DNA from: Labia minor
Taxonomy: Eukaryota > Arthropoda > Insecta > Dermaptera > Spongiphoridae
Assembly: GCA_963082975.1 (NCBI GenBank)
Contig: OY720344.1
Location: 81,270,053-81,334,052 of the forward strand
Direction: 5' to 3'
Length of the DNA: 64,000 nucleotides
Shown: in pieces, positions 26,877-38,755 of the stretch
Layout of the letters: each line of letters opens with the position of its first letter
Numbering within the stretch: position 1 is the first letter of the stretch
Notes under the pieces: model-generated
Databases searched by the model: none
What the model was told of the DNA's origin: nothing
What the model saw: only the letters and a program-made list of their open reading frames with translations
Made by a program: the position numbers and the translations under genes

Positions 26877-28234
26877 ATAATTATCCAACAGACGTCAATA
26901 AATATCAAAGAATATTAAATTCAAAAAATTATAAAGATTTTAAAATCTGATTTTAGTAATCATAATTATTATATAAATGATAAACATTATTCTGCTATAA
27001 TATTTTTAATTATAATTTAATTTTATTTCATGTTCTTATTATAAAGACGCTACGAAGTCTGGGGGCCAACACTCTTAATACTCATATCGGGTTCAAGATT
27101 GGCCTGGCAAAGGGTATTTCTCTCTTGAGGTCAATGGGAACGAGGTTAACTCAGCTTACTTGATCATTATTGAGAAGGTATTTGAAATAAAAAGTAGCCA
27201 CCTCCGATCAAGAAAATCAAGATAAAGGTTGAAAGAAATTGTGCACATTAAACAACACCCTTACTCCTCTTAGGTGCGAACAGAGTTTATAGAACTGTCA
27301 TTGACATGTCCAACGGTTATTATTATTATAAAATTTGCAAGGTCAAGAATTTTTGGTTTGTCACAGTCTTTATTTTGAATAACTTATTTAATTATTGAAA
27401 TAATAGTTTATTTTATAAGTTACAAAAAAATAAATATATTAGATACTTTGTCTAAAGAGTTATAAGAAAACGCATATAAATATTATTATTATTACTATTA
27501 TATTTTTAATATTTAAGTGTTTTTAAATTACTGACTAAATTACTGTTCATGTTATTTCTACTATATAATATAAGAGAATTAGTATTTATATTAGTTGATA
27601 TTAATTTGTTTTGATTTTGTCAGACATTTTATTATTAATATTAATATTAATTAGTGTAATAAAGATTAGATGATCAATGTAAACATTCATTAAAACATAT
27701 TTATTAAAAATAGTAAACATAATATTAAAAAATAAACAAAAAACAAAAAAAAATCATTTAATTCGCTTATTTTTATAAGAGAAATCGATTCTTCATTTGA
27801 GATTATATTAAAAGGGAATCAGCATTAATAAATATTTCAGTGACGTATAGAAAATAAATCATTTGGTGGAATTAATATTTATAAACATTTAGATGAAGTC
27901 GAGTTTGTTGGAACATAATATTTATATAACCAGAGAGAGTGGTACTTGAATGACGTTGAACCCGAATGATGAGAAATCGAATAGTGAAACAGATAATAGG
28001 ATCTAATTCAGAAAGCCAATCATTTAACAAAATTAATTAATAGAATTATACACAAAAGCTATAAATAGAAATAAATCAATAAGTAAATGAAATGTATTAA
28101 TATTTATAAAGTTAAGTAGATTTAAATTTATAATTCAAATATATTTTATTCTTTCTTATTTAATACTACTTCTTAATAGCTTGTAATTTATTTTATATTA
28201 AAACTTCATATATTTACGTTTTATTATTATTATT
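26877..28234. other. Intergenic, with an unidentified 270-bp insert
   Basis: Mostly A+T-rich. The segment at about 27045-27312 is clearly less biased and ends in (TTA)n, as a retroposon tail would, but I cannot identify it. No convincing gene. Confidence 0.4.
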
Positions 28235-28879
28235 ACCGACCGACGATAGTAAGGGAGGTATTGTTTTCACACCAAATTTTACATGTGGAGATTTTTACAT
28301 ATCTCCACGAATCATGCATTTTCTTAACAGAAAAAAGTATTTTTAGCATGATGTCTGTCCGTCCGTCCGTCCGTCTGTCCGTCCGTATAGATGTGTACAG
28401 CCTGAACGGCTCAACCGATTTTGATGAAATTTGGTATATTTACTTAATGCATCAGTGGGATGAATTGATCAACTTTTGGTGCAAATCCGGAAACCGGAAG
28501 TGGTAGTATTAGCGATCGACGATAGGAAGGGAAGGGTTATTTTCACACCAAATTTCACATGAGGAGATTTTTTTATATATCACCACGAATCATGCACTTT
28601 GTATTGGTTTTATCCTCGGGAAAATCATATTTATTAGTTTTTTCTTGATTTAAAATTATATGACGTCATCCAGCCATTCATGACGTCACAGCCTGGTCTT
28701 GCATATATATATTATAAATAAAATAAAATTAAAAATGTTTATATTTATTATTTATGTATCCATATCTGTTTTTTATTACATTAATAGATATATTAAAATT
28801 ATTTGAAATTGTTTCTGTAGCTGCTAATTAATTTACTTCAAACCGTCGGTCGGTTCGGACCTGGACACAGGTCAACTTA
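28235..28879 (+). mobile_element. HINE-A copy 6, full-length
   Basis: Near-identical to copies 2 and 4. 5' ACCGACCGACG, GTCY tract, TGACGTCA at 28661-28668 and 28681-28688, 3' CGTCGGTCGGTT, then CCTGGACACAGG (one mutated loop base) and AACTTA. A HINE-B copy begins within two bases of its end. Confidence 0.85.
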
Positions 28880-28880
28880 T

Positions 28881-29103
28881 TTTTACTATCTCGCTAGAGA
28901 TAGTATTGCGATCGCGAAAATTTTCGATACCGAGATTTTTATGTTTTTATAGGTTTTGAAGGTCCCAGAGTCATTTTCACTAAGGTTTAGATTATATTAT
29001 TTATTAATTTTATTTATAATTTAATTAATTAAATTTATTTAAATATAATATATGTAATTTAATCCATTTCAAATTGCGAGATAGTCGAGTGGAGACACTC
29101 CAG
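28881..29103 (-). mobile_element. HINE-B copy 2, internally deleted, inverted
   Basis: On the minus strand it starts CTGGAGTGTCTCCACTCGAC and ends GATCGCAATACTATCTC followed by its hairpin (ACTATCTC...GAGATAGT, 28885-28904). The middle, with the CA-rich tract, is lost. Confidence 0.8.
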
Positions 29104-30451
29104 ATTTTTTTTAATTTTATGTAATAAACATAATGTTATAACACAATTTTATAATAAAAACTATGCTTAAAATTTAAAAATCTATAAAGTTATAAATCGA
29201 CGCAAAAGACGTGACGGGCGCAAGTAGCACTACAGGCTTCGGGAGCATTGGTCCCAATCCATGCAGCCTTATGGAAAGGCATAGCGAACAGTTATGCAGA
29301 CAAATAGACATTCTCTTTAATATATATATATATATAGACAAATAAATAGATGAACAGTCTAAGAAGAAAACTATAACTACTATAGTAATGGTTGTTTTAA
29401 TAATACTTTTTAGATCAACGAAGACGTTTTGACAACAAAATTTTATAAAAATTTATATAAATTCTCCATTCAGGTTCTCTCGTGGGTCAGTAAATAAGTC
29501 GATTCATTTCCGACAATGAATATAAAATTAATAATTCTAGCAATTCCCATACAATGAATGATCATACTATTTAAATTTTTATTTTAATTTCTAATATTCA
29601 AATGTCATTTCAATTATTTAATTTATTCTAATAGTTCTCATTTTAATTAATTTAATAAAATATTTAGATCATATTATTCTTAAAATATGATTTATTTTAT
29701 TATTTATTTTTATTAATAAATGCCTTTGATTTATAAACTTTAAATAAAATACTAACTTGTTTTAATTAAACTTAATGTTTAAAGCGAAACAAAATGGAGA
29801 CATTTTCGTAAAGGAGACACCTTACGTTATTTGCGAACTATCAATCGTGAGAGTTCAGCTTCAAAATATATCTCCAAATGATATCTTTTTTTTATACGAT
29901 TAACAAATGAAATTGAAAAACTTAAAAATGACGGATAAATATTATTGATACATATACGAAAAATATTTTTGTTTTTCATATATTCTTGAAATATAATAAA
30001 TTTTTTATATAATTTATCTATAGTTAATTCTTTTAACATTTTATGTTGTACGACTCTAAAAAAAACTTTGGAAATATATCTCATCTACAAAAAATTGAAA
30101 AATACTAATATACATAATTTAGGCTTCTCTCTTACTAATGAAGTGTAAGGACCACATACAAAATGTTAAACAATTTGCCGTTTATGATTAATCCATTAAT
30201 TGTAAGATAGATAGAAAAATAGATAGATAGAGATTATTCAGTTCTACAAATTTATATCATAAATTATCAATTACTTAATTGAGGCTTGTGAAATTTTAAT
30301 TCATTTCTATTGAAAAAAGTTAGAATTATTAAAAAAATAATTTTGTCTTTGTGCGTGCTATCATCCCCATCCCAGACCTATAATAGGCTTTTTCTTCTAA
30401 ATATGATATAATAAGAATATAATAAATATATAGATATTTATAAGAAATAAG
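29104..30451. other. Intergenic, small GC-richer patch
   Basis: A+T-rich apart from about 29195-29290 (GACGGGCGCAAGTAGC and following), which matches nothing I recognise. A short A+T-rich frame at 29827-30084 on the minus strand has no domain and is probably chance. Confidence 0.45.
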
Positions 30452-31041
30452 CTGGAGTTTCTCCACTCGACTATCTCGCAATTTGAATTGGATTAAATAA
30501 CATAATATATTATATTTAAAATAAATTTAATTAATTATAAATTATAAATAATAAATATTAAACCAGCGCATGTTTGGCTTTTTATTGATGGCACCATGGC
30601 ACGTGTTGGCGCGTGAGATTCGCAGTGTTAAAAAATTAATTCTGGTACTTTCAGCGATTCAATCAAGCTGAAATTCTATATATAGCAGTTTTATACAATT
30701 ATTAATCATGTGAAAAATTATCAAACATATATCTTTATTTTTACGGTCACTTTAGAGGAAAAAAAATCAAAACGTTGTAAGTAATGACCCTCTTCCGGTT
30801 GAGCTACATTTCTCAAAAGTTGATAGAAAACTAGGAATTTTGAATAATGTCCATGTATCAAATTTCATCATTCTAGCTCAAACCGTTTTTGCGTAATTTT
30901 GTCTACATACATACACACACACACAGACATTTTTCTCAACCTTAGTGAACATGATTCAGGAACCTTCAAAACGTATAAAAACATCAAAATCTCAACATCG
31001 AAAATTTTCGTGATCGCAATACTATCTCTTACGAGATAGTA
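30452..31041 (+). mobile_element. HINE-B copy 3, full-length
   Basis: Starts CTGGAGTTTCTCCACTCGAC TATCTCG. In the standard copies GAGTG-TCTC-CACTC can fold at the 5' end. It has an internal ACATACATACACACACACAC tract. It ends GATCGCAAT then a perfect hairpin, ACTATCTCTTACGAGATAGT (31021-31040), followed by A residues. The 5' ACTATCTCG-type sequence is inverted relative to the 3' CGAGATAGT, giving subterminal inverted repeats. The architecture is Helentron-like, distinct in sequence from HINE-A. Confidence 0.75.
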
Positions 31042-31519
31042 AAAAAGTGATAGATGAGTACCTGATATTTTATTTTTTTTCAATACCTTCATTTGCTCTT
31101 TTTAAAAATAATTATAACGAGTAATATTAACTAGTGTAGGTATTTATATCCTTCATTTATAGAATCTTTATTTTTTTTTTTTTAAATATTTTTTCTAAGA
31201 GGGGATTTATCGACCCTGATTATTATTTAAATATAATATGTTTTGTCAATAAATCAAACAAGTGATTGAGATATTTATTACTCTATTAATTGTTTTAAAA
31301 GTGTAAACTGCAGTCAACATACAAAGAGAAGCAAAACGCAACGATTGATTTCAAATGACATCACGACGTGCTACATCCCAATCAAGATCCAACTTTCACC
31401 ATTTATACTCTTTTGTTATTATAAGTATTTACATTAAATATATAATTATCTCACACTCACCCAATAATTTATAATTTAAAATTGAATAATTTCCACCCCA
31501 CCCCACCCACATGTTTTTT
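31042..31519. other. Spacer between two repeats
   Basis: A+T-rich; nothing recognisable. Confidence 0.5.
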
Positions 31520-31937
31520 ACCGACCTAGGTAAGGAAGGTATTGTTTTTACACCAAATTTCACATGTGGAGATTTTTATATATCTCCACTTATCATAGAT
31601 TTTGTTAACAGAAATAGGTATTTTTAGCATGTCTGTCCGTCCGTTTGTGAATTTTGTGTCCGTATATACGTGTATAGCTTGAACAACTCAACAGATTTTG
31701 ATAAAATTTGGTATATTTACTTAATGCATCAGTTCAATAAATTCATTAACTTTTGGTGTATATCCAGAAACCGGAAGTGGTAGTTTACAAAGTATTAATT
31801 TTATATTCATTGTCAGAAAATATTTCACTTAAAATATAGTAGTGATAAATAATTGATTAATTAAACTAAAAATAAAAACTAAGATGATATAATTTAGTCA
31901 TTTTAATTCAAGTTTTAAAAATATATATTTTTTTTAT

Positions 31938-31976
<39 letters not shown>

Positions 31977-32033
31977 GTTTGGAAATTAATTTATTTCAAA
32001 TCGTCGATCGGTTCTGTGCCTGGTCACAACTCA
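31520..32033 (+). mobile_element. HINE-A copy 7, old and diverged
   Basis: Starts ACCGACCTAGGTAAGG and keeps the CACATGTGGAGATTTTTATAT block and CCAGAAACCGGAAGTGG. The CRE-bearing middle is replaced by A+T-rich sequence with a (TA)n tract. It ends CGTCGATCGGTTCTGTGCCTGGTCACAACTCA. The divergence shows the family has been active over a long period. Confidence 0.7.
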
Positions 32034-32279
32034 TATTTTAAAATATAATAATTTTAATAAACAATAAATGAAATTTTAATTTTATCTTTTTACTGATATA
32101 TTACTTATATACACATATTTATTCATTTTATAATTTTTTTAATTAATATTTGGGAATAAAATTAAGCTTAAATAATATATCGATTCGATTTGAAATCTAT
32201 TCAAAAACACCATTAATTATAAAAAATTAATATTTGTATTTTTATTTTATTAATATGATTTTTATTTATAATAAATCGC

Positions 32280-32465
32280 CGAAAGAGCGGTTACCTCCGC
32301 CCGTCCCCTCAAACTTGTCTACTTTGCCCTCCTCCGCCTGGCCTCAACTTCTCCTCCTACCTGCCGGGCGCCTCGAATGTATTCAGTTGCCTACCATTCA
32401 CTACGCAATGCATGACGCTGAGCGGTCTCTCCACCGAAATCATCCCTCAAATCATTCGCTAATCA
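32280..32465. other. GC-rich island of unknown origin
   Basis: About 185 bp, C-rich on the plus strand (CCGCCCGTCCCCTCAAAC, GCCGGGCGCCTCG), in the middle of A+T desert. The plus strand has an open frame of 79 codons (32234-32473) with no recognisable domain. There is no terminal repeat, poly-A tail or splice context that decides between exon, retroposon and horizontal insert. Confidence 0.35.
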
Positions 32466-32960
32466 AGATTTAATTAAAAATTTATTTATTTATATTAATT
32501 AAAACAAAGATTTTATTATTAAACTTAAAACAAAATATTTCAATAAAAATCTAATTTTATAACTTTTTACTGAGATTATATATATATATTATATATATAT
32601 AATTTTTTTTATTAAAATCTTTGAAAAGAATTAAACTTAAATATTTTCTTTATATTGGATTTAAAATCTGAATAATTCAATTTTATTAAAAATATTTAAT
32701 GAAAATTATTTAACCATTAAAAGGTCATAATTAAGATTTAATTTTCTTTAAATATATTTATTTAAATATTTTTTTAAATGAAAATCATCTTTAAGATGTT
32801 ATTATTATATTTTTCGAAATAATTTTAAATTTTAAAGTATTATTTACTAAAGAGTTTATATTCTTATGTCTCTTCTTTAAACATTCTGAAATAATTACTG
32901 CACTGTCTGTGTGAGTAATTTACTTTCAAAATTAATATAAAAAAGATATATTTCTTATAT

Positions 32961-33010
<50 letters not shown>

Positions 33011-33528
33011 TAATTTTAAATATTCTATTTATTATTTCTAATTTCATTAATATATCACACTGCTCCTTTCAAATTATTTGAGGTATCCGAATTCTATTTC
33101 TTACTCTCGAATTCATTATAACACTACATCTACCTACAATGAGTTGGTAAGTTACTAATATTTAGTTTTAATATGGTTAATATTTTCATTTAACAACATC
33201 CCACACCCTATTTAATAATAATAATTTTTTTTATTATTATTATTTTATGATGTTTTTATTCAATAATTTTAGAAACTAATATTTAAAATTTTCATTTTAT
33301 TGTTATGATTTTCTTGTTTTATTTAACAATTTTGATTTAATTTAACGAAAAACTTCATATTTTACTTTATCCCAGTAGTTCTTAAATGTGTAAGTGCTTT
33401 ACTTAATTCAGATTAAAATTTTTGAGTTTGAGAAACAAATCTATTAACATAATTAAAAATTTTTTAAATCTATTTATTTATTTTTTGTTCGAATTTCATA
33501 TGCATTGCATTACCTATAGGTCCTATAC
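32466..33528. repeat. A+T desert with a long (TA)n microsatellite
   Basis: Contains (AT)n at about 32965-33007, among the longest pure dinucleotide tracts here. No gene seen. Confidence 0.6.
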
Positions 33529-33676
33529 TTAGGGTGACCAAACGTCCCGTTTTTATTTTTTCAAAATTTTTTCACTTTGCTTCTAAAAAAAAGGTAAAAT
33601 GTTTTCTGGACTAAGCTTTTGAACATTTCCGAATTTTTTCCAAAATTTTTTCAATTTGGTTCTAAAAAAAAAAAAA
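33529..33676. mobile_element. Truncated MITE end plus poly-A
   Basis: TTAGGGTGACCAAACGTCCCG is the terminus type of the element at 4643. The other terminus is missing. The rest holds a direct repeat of about 33 bp (the AAAATTTTTTCA...TTCTAAAAAAA units near 33567 and 33642). Confidence 0.55.
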
Positions 33677-33677
33677 A

Positions 33678-33796
33678 GCGCAGAACCAACCGACGGTTTG
33701 AAATAAATTAATTTCCAGCTACAGAAAAAATATCAAATAATTTTAATAAATCTATTAATGCAATAAAAAGCAGATATGGATATAATATAAATATGT
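33678..33796 (-). mobile_element. HINE-A 3' fragment, inverted
   Basis: Reverse complement of the HINE-A 3' region: GAACCAACCGACGGTTTG, then ATTTCCAGCTACAGAAA and AGCAGATATGGATATAA. Confidence 0.75.
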
Positions 33797-35250
33797 TCTG
33801 TTTAATTTAGAACCCACTCGGATTTGTTTATCAATCATAAATTGTATTTCTAGGACAGTAAAGAATTTTAGTAATTTAAGGTCACACAAATAAAAAAAAT
33901 ATTATTTTTAAAAATCTATACTCCTTATTAATCCTATTAATGTTATTCATTTATTTTTATATCCGTTTTTGATTTCCATGATATAATTAATTAATCAATC
34001 TTACTTAATTTCTTAATTATATTGACGAGTGAGATAAGGCATCCATTCAAGAGTCTTCGAGATCAATTAACCCTTTATTGACTCCGAGGTCTGTATTTAT
34101 TTTTATATTTTGAATTCAATTTAAATTTATTTATTTTATAATCTAATATGCCATTTTTTACTTCTATTTCATGTTTCAATCTTCATTCCTGCTACTGGAT
34201 GTGATTTGAATTCTTGATTAACTTCACCATCTCTGACATTTCTCTCTTATCTACATAATACAGCTCACCAAATGTAAGTAACCTACATTATTTGTTACAT
34301 GGCACATTTTCAAATAGGTATTTATTCTATTAATTTCCAAACGTAAGTATTTTAACTAAAGTTTAACATACAACTAGTAAGCATAATTGAATTAAATAGA
34401 TTTTTTTTTGTTTTGTTATTATAAAATGCTTATACAATAATTTTAGGAGATTATAAAGAAATATATTAAATTATATGATAGAATTTAGTCAGATCAGGGA
34501 ATTTAAGAGCACATCTGTCAAGAATAAGGAGCTTTGATAAAGGAGGTAGAAGAGATGAAGTTATTTAGAATACCAGAGGGTGGCTAATCTTTTGTATATA
34601 CCTTCATATAATTTATTGTTAGGGATTTTCAGGTGGTTGCCTCCTACTTCCATCCAGGGATGCATGCTCTCATCCTACTAATTCATAGATTAGATTAGAT
34701 TTAATAAATAAAAAAGATGTGGGTGAATAAAACAAGTGCCAATATTAAGGGATAGGTTGCATTAACTGTATGAATTGCTAGATCTGGATTCTGCCTTTTT
34801 GTATTGCTGAGAGCGTATTTGAGGTGGATCGAATAAACGGACATTCGGGAAGGTAATTCAGCACAGTTCCAAAATGGGAATAGCCAGAACAGGAACAAAT
34901 TATTGATTATCTTTTGAGCGTAGGGTAAATGCGATTAACATGACGATTCACTCATATCGGTGCAAACTAGGACTCCTTATTTAGGTAGGTTCTCTTTCAG
35001 GTTGCCCCGAATGTGGCGGTTTCATTTCGAAGTCCAAAAAATCTAAGGTACTCTAAGCCGATTCAAAGAGGCTTACAGACCTAACGGCTTATTTTTTTAT
35101 AATATTTTTTTAAAGGCGAACTTTATTTGTAAATCCTATTTCCAAATTCTGTAAGGTGAGACTTGGAAGGGCTAATTTATGGGGAGAGGAGGAGGCCCTT
35201 TTAAATATTCAATTGTTTTTTTATTTTTATTAATAATTAAAAAAAATTAG
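33797..35250. other. Intergenic, possible degraded LINE tail
   Basis: Less A+T-biased stretches at 34490-34690 and 34700-35190. Around 34950-35030 the plus strand reads IHSYRCKLGLL, then after a stop GCPECGG. This faintly recalls the RNase H/zinc segment at the end of some LINEs. Support is weak and all frames are broken. No host gene identified. Confidence 0.3.
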
Positions 35251-35868
35251 CTAGAGTGTCTCCACTCGACTATCTCGCAATTTGAATAGGATTAAATAAC
35301 ATAATATATTATATTTAAAATAAATTTAATTAATTATAAATTATAAATAATAAATATTAAACCAGCGCATGTTTGGCTTTTTGTTGATGGCACCATGGCA
35401 CGTTTTGGCGCGTGAGATTTACAGTGTTAAAAAATTAATTCTGGTAATTTCAGCGAATCAATCAAGCTGAAATTCTATATATAGCAGTTTTATACAATTA
35501 TTAATCATGTGAAAAATTATCAAACATATATCTTTATTTTTACGGTCACTTTAGAGGAAAAAAAATCAAAACGTTGTAAGTAATGACCCTCTTCCGGTTG
35601 AGCTACATTTCTCAAAAGTTGATAGAAAACTGGGAATTTTGAATAATGCTCATGTACCAAATTTCATGATTCTAGCTCAAACCGTTTTTGCGTAATCTTG
35701 GTTACATACATACACACAAACACATATACACACACACACACATATACACACAACAGACATTTTTCTCAACCTTAGAGAAAATGATTCAGGAACCTTCATA
35801 ACGTATAAAAACATCAAAATCTCAACATCGAAAATTTTCGTGATCGCAATACTCTCTTACGAGATAGT
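35251..35868 (+). mobile_element. HINE-B copy 4, full-length
   Basis: Almost identical to the 30452 copy over most of its length. The 3' hairpin has a 2-bp deletion in one arm (ACTCTCTTACGAGATAGT). The CA tract is expanded (about 35706-35755). Confidence 0.85.
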
Positions 35869-36890
35869 AAAAATTATTGCATATCGCGATTCATTTCTTA
35901 AACATTTTATTTATTTTTTTGAAATAATCCATTTATAATTTAATCTTTTTTATATCTTTTAAAGTTTTTCCTAGATAGATTGATTGAATTAACTATTATT
36001 TATTCGTATACAATAATTGTAAAATTACTTTTAAAATTAAAATTCAAACATTCCAAATATAATATCGATATATATATATATTATAAATATATTTAACATT
36101 TCCATTATTTTTTTAACTTACTAAATATAAGATTATTTTACTTTTTTTCATTATCAAAAACATTTCAGATAAATATGTATATTGTTATCGAATATATCTA
36201 TACTCAATAATAATATAATATTATTAAATTGTAAAAATGCCGTGCCAAACCCGAACGTCAGATGTGCAGAGCCCCCTGATTAGGTGCGAAGAGTGCCGAA
36301 GACGGTCTGAACAGCTAGTGTATAAATGAATGTTTGAGGATAAAACAGTAATTGTAAAGGAAAGAATCAGGTATTCTCCTCCTTAGATTTATAAATATAT
36401 TATCTTAAGAACATTGTTAAAAAATGATAGGATGATAAAAAAAAGATCAATTCTGATGCATTTTTAATCTTATGAATGAATAATTTCACCATTTTAAAGA
36501 GATAATATTTTATCAAAGATAATTTAATTGAAAATAAATGTATTTTTTATAAATAAGGTATATACATAATTATACAAAGAAAGTAGGACAATCTCTTAAA
36601 AATATCTAATTATTTAATGTGTATGTAAGTTATGAAACTCCTAAAATTTAGAATTTTATTTTATGTTTTTTCTTCTTATTTGTCCCCTTATCAAAATAGT
36701 TTTTGAATTTTCGTTACAAAGTTACAAGCTAGACATAAACTGTTTTTTTGAAAATAATATTTCATTATCGGCTCTTATATTTTGACGAAATCAGGATAAC
36801 AGTTATTTTTATTAAGATTATGCAGACAATCGTTTCCTAGTGTCAGGTTTTTGGTTAAACCACTTGAAGTCGTGCAAATCATGTATATGT
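35869..36890. other. Intergenic
   Basis: A+T-rich. A short GC-richer patch at 36238-36325 is unidentified. No gene seen. Confidence 0.5.
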
Positions 36891-37134
36891 TGGCTGACAG
36901 TATATCTTATCTTATAATAGCAAAATATATATATATATATATTTGAGATATTAAACCGCTCGATGGATTTTTTTGAAATTCACACCATAGATAATATTTA
37001 TAAAGAAAAATCGATCTGTATTGATTTCAGTCTCGAGAAAATTCAACTTTATTAGTATTTTCTTAATTTAAAATAGTAAATCCAAATGACGCCATCAATA
37101 CCGTCATCCATATTTGCCTCTTTTGCCATTCTTT
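36891..37134 (+). mobile_element. HINE-A-related repeat, copy 1
   Basis: Matches 60539-60835 in reverse complement over about 240 bp (CCGCTCGATGGATTTTTTTG, AATTCACACCATAGATAA, CTCGAGAAAATTCAACTTTA). The block TTAGTATTTTCTTAATTTAA followed by ATGACGCCATCA parallels HINE-A (TTAGTTTTTTCTTAATTTAA then ATGACGTCATCC). It is therefore a diverged cousin family. Confidence 0.65.
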
Positions 37135-38596
37135 TTTAATTGATATTGTTTTAATATTTTTTTTATATTTAAAGTATTTTAAAAATTTTTATTTAATTTC
37201 GAAATTTAATTAAAAATATCTATTTTAATAATATTTTAGAATCAAATTATATATTTATCATTCATGACATTAAAAAAATGATATTGAGAAAATAAGGTTG
37301 GCGTTGCTAAAAAAACTGACCTACAGAATTGTGATTAATTTATTTTTAGTCTTTTAAAGATGTTGTGATATATTAAAGGGAAATTTAAAAAAAAATAATT
37401 ATGGCATCAGACCGATCATGGATTAGAGTAATGAAAAGGAAAAATAAGAATAAATTATATCTATTTGGAATTAAATATAGATTTTTTTAAGGTATTTTAA
37501 AACATAAAATTTATGTTTTATGAAACAATAATTTAATATATGTATAAAATATGTATAGTAAGTAAATAATTCTAGTTATATATTTATATTGTTTTTTATT
37601 TAATCTGCATACCAAGATAAATAATATCCTTATCAAAATTTGAAATCCAGTTCATTTAAAAATACTGGTTTTAACATAAAACACTACATGTTAATTTAAA
37701 ATATGAATAAAATCTCAATGAGTCTTTATATTAAATACAATCTGATAAGTTTCAAGTTGTTTGATTTTTTCGCTTTATGCGCATTTCGATTGATAAAAAT
37801 GCGCATAATGAATATTCTTATTAAGATTTATATTATTAAATTGAATTTTAGTTTATATATAATATTAACATTAAAATGTTTCAAAAAGAACTAATCAATA
37901 TTAATTTCTTAATTACATTGCTTGAGGATCTGCTTAAATATTATTTATTTATTTTTATTTTAGTTTTATTACAGAAAGAAAGAAATATTGAAAAATCGAG
38001 ATTGAAAATAAGAGATATCAAAAAAAATTATCTATTGTTCGCTTTTATTAAATTCAAAAGATATGAAAGTAATTTTATCTACGTATATTTTTTTTATACT
38101 TTTGATTTTCTAAGTCATCTCCAAAATTATGAATATGTTTTTTTATCTATTGACTATCTATTAAAACTTGTTAAACAATATAATTTATATAAGATATTTT
38201 GGTTCTAGTAAAGTGGGTTCTTACTCTAATAAATTTATTAAATAAAATTAATAATATTCGAGCAAATTTCAAAATCAAAAGGAGAATGGGTGGGTCCCAA
38301 AGTCTGTAAGGAAATTATTGCCTGTATTTAAATTGTTTCTTTCTTTAGTTAACTCCATCCAATTTCTATCCTCTCCCAATTCTCTCATACTTTATCCATT
38401 TATTAATTGTCAGCTTCTTGCGTCCTTGATTTATCCACAGGTCGTTTTTTTTCTTTTCATTTAACACTAATATATACATCAGATTTTGAGTTTAGAAACA
38501 TTCATTTGAAAGTCAAAAATGAAAAGGACAGAGCAATTAATTTTGGTTTTGTGATTTTTTTTATCTTAGTGAGAGGAAGGGGAAGTTGAGGGGCTC
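37135..38596. other. A+T-rich region with two low-complexity open frames
   Basis: Plus-strand frames at 37703-37894 and 37876-38208 are long for the composition but consist mainly of I, F, L, K, N and Y codons. They show no domain, no start context and no splice signals. I treat them as chance. Nothing else seen. Confidence 0.45.
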
Positions 38597-38755
38597 ACAC
38601 CGTATTTGCGTAATCTTGTCTACATACACACATACACACACACCAACCTTACTTTTGAAGTGAAAATGAGTGAGGGTCCTTCAAAACGTATAAAAACATC
38701 AACATCTCAACTTCGAAAATTTTCGTGATCGCAATACTATCTATGGCGAGATAGT
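38597..38755 (+). mobile_element. HINE-B copy 5, 3' fragment
   Basis: Contains the CCGTATTTGCGTAATCTTG block, a CA tract, AAAATTTTCGTGATCGCAAT and a nearly perfect 3' hairpin, ACTATCTATGGCGAGATAGT (38736-38755), followed by A residues. Confidence 0.8.

Noticed and set aside
37703..38208. Two overlapping plus-strand open frames of 63 and 110 codons
   Set aside because: Composition is almost entirely A+T-driven residues; no domain, no splice or start support.
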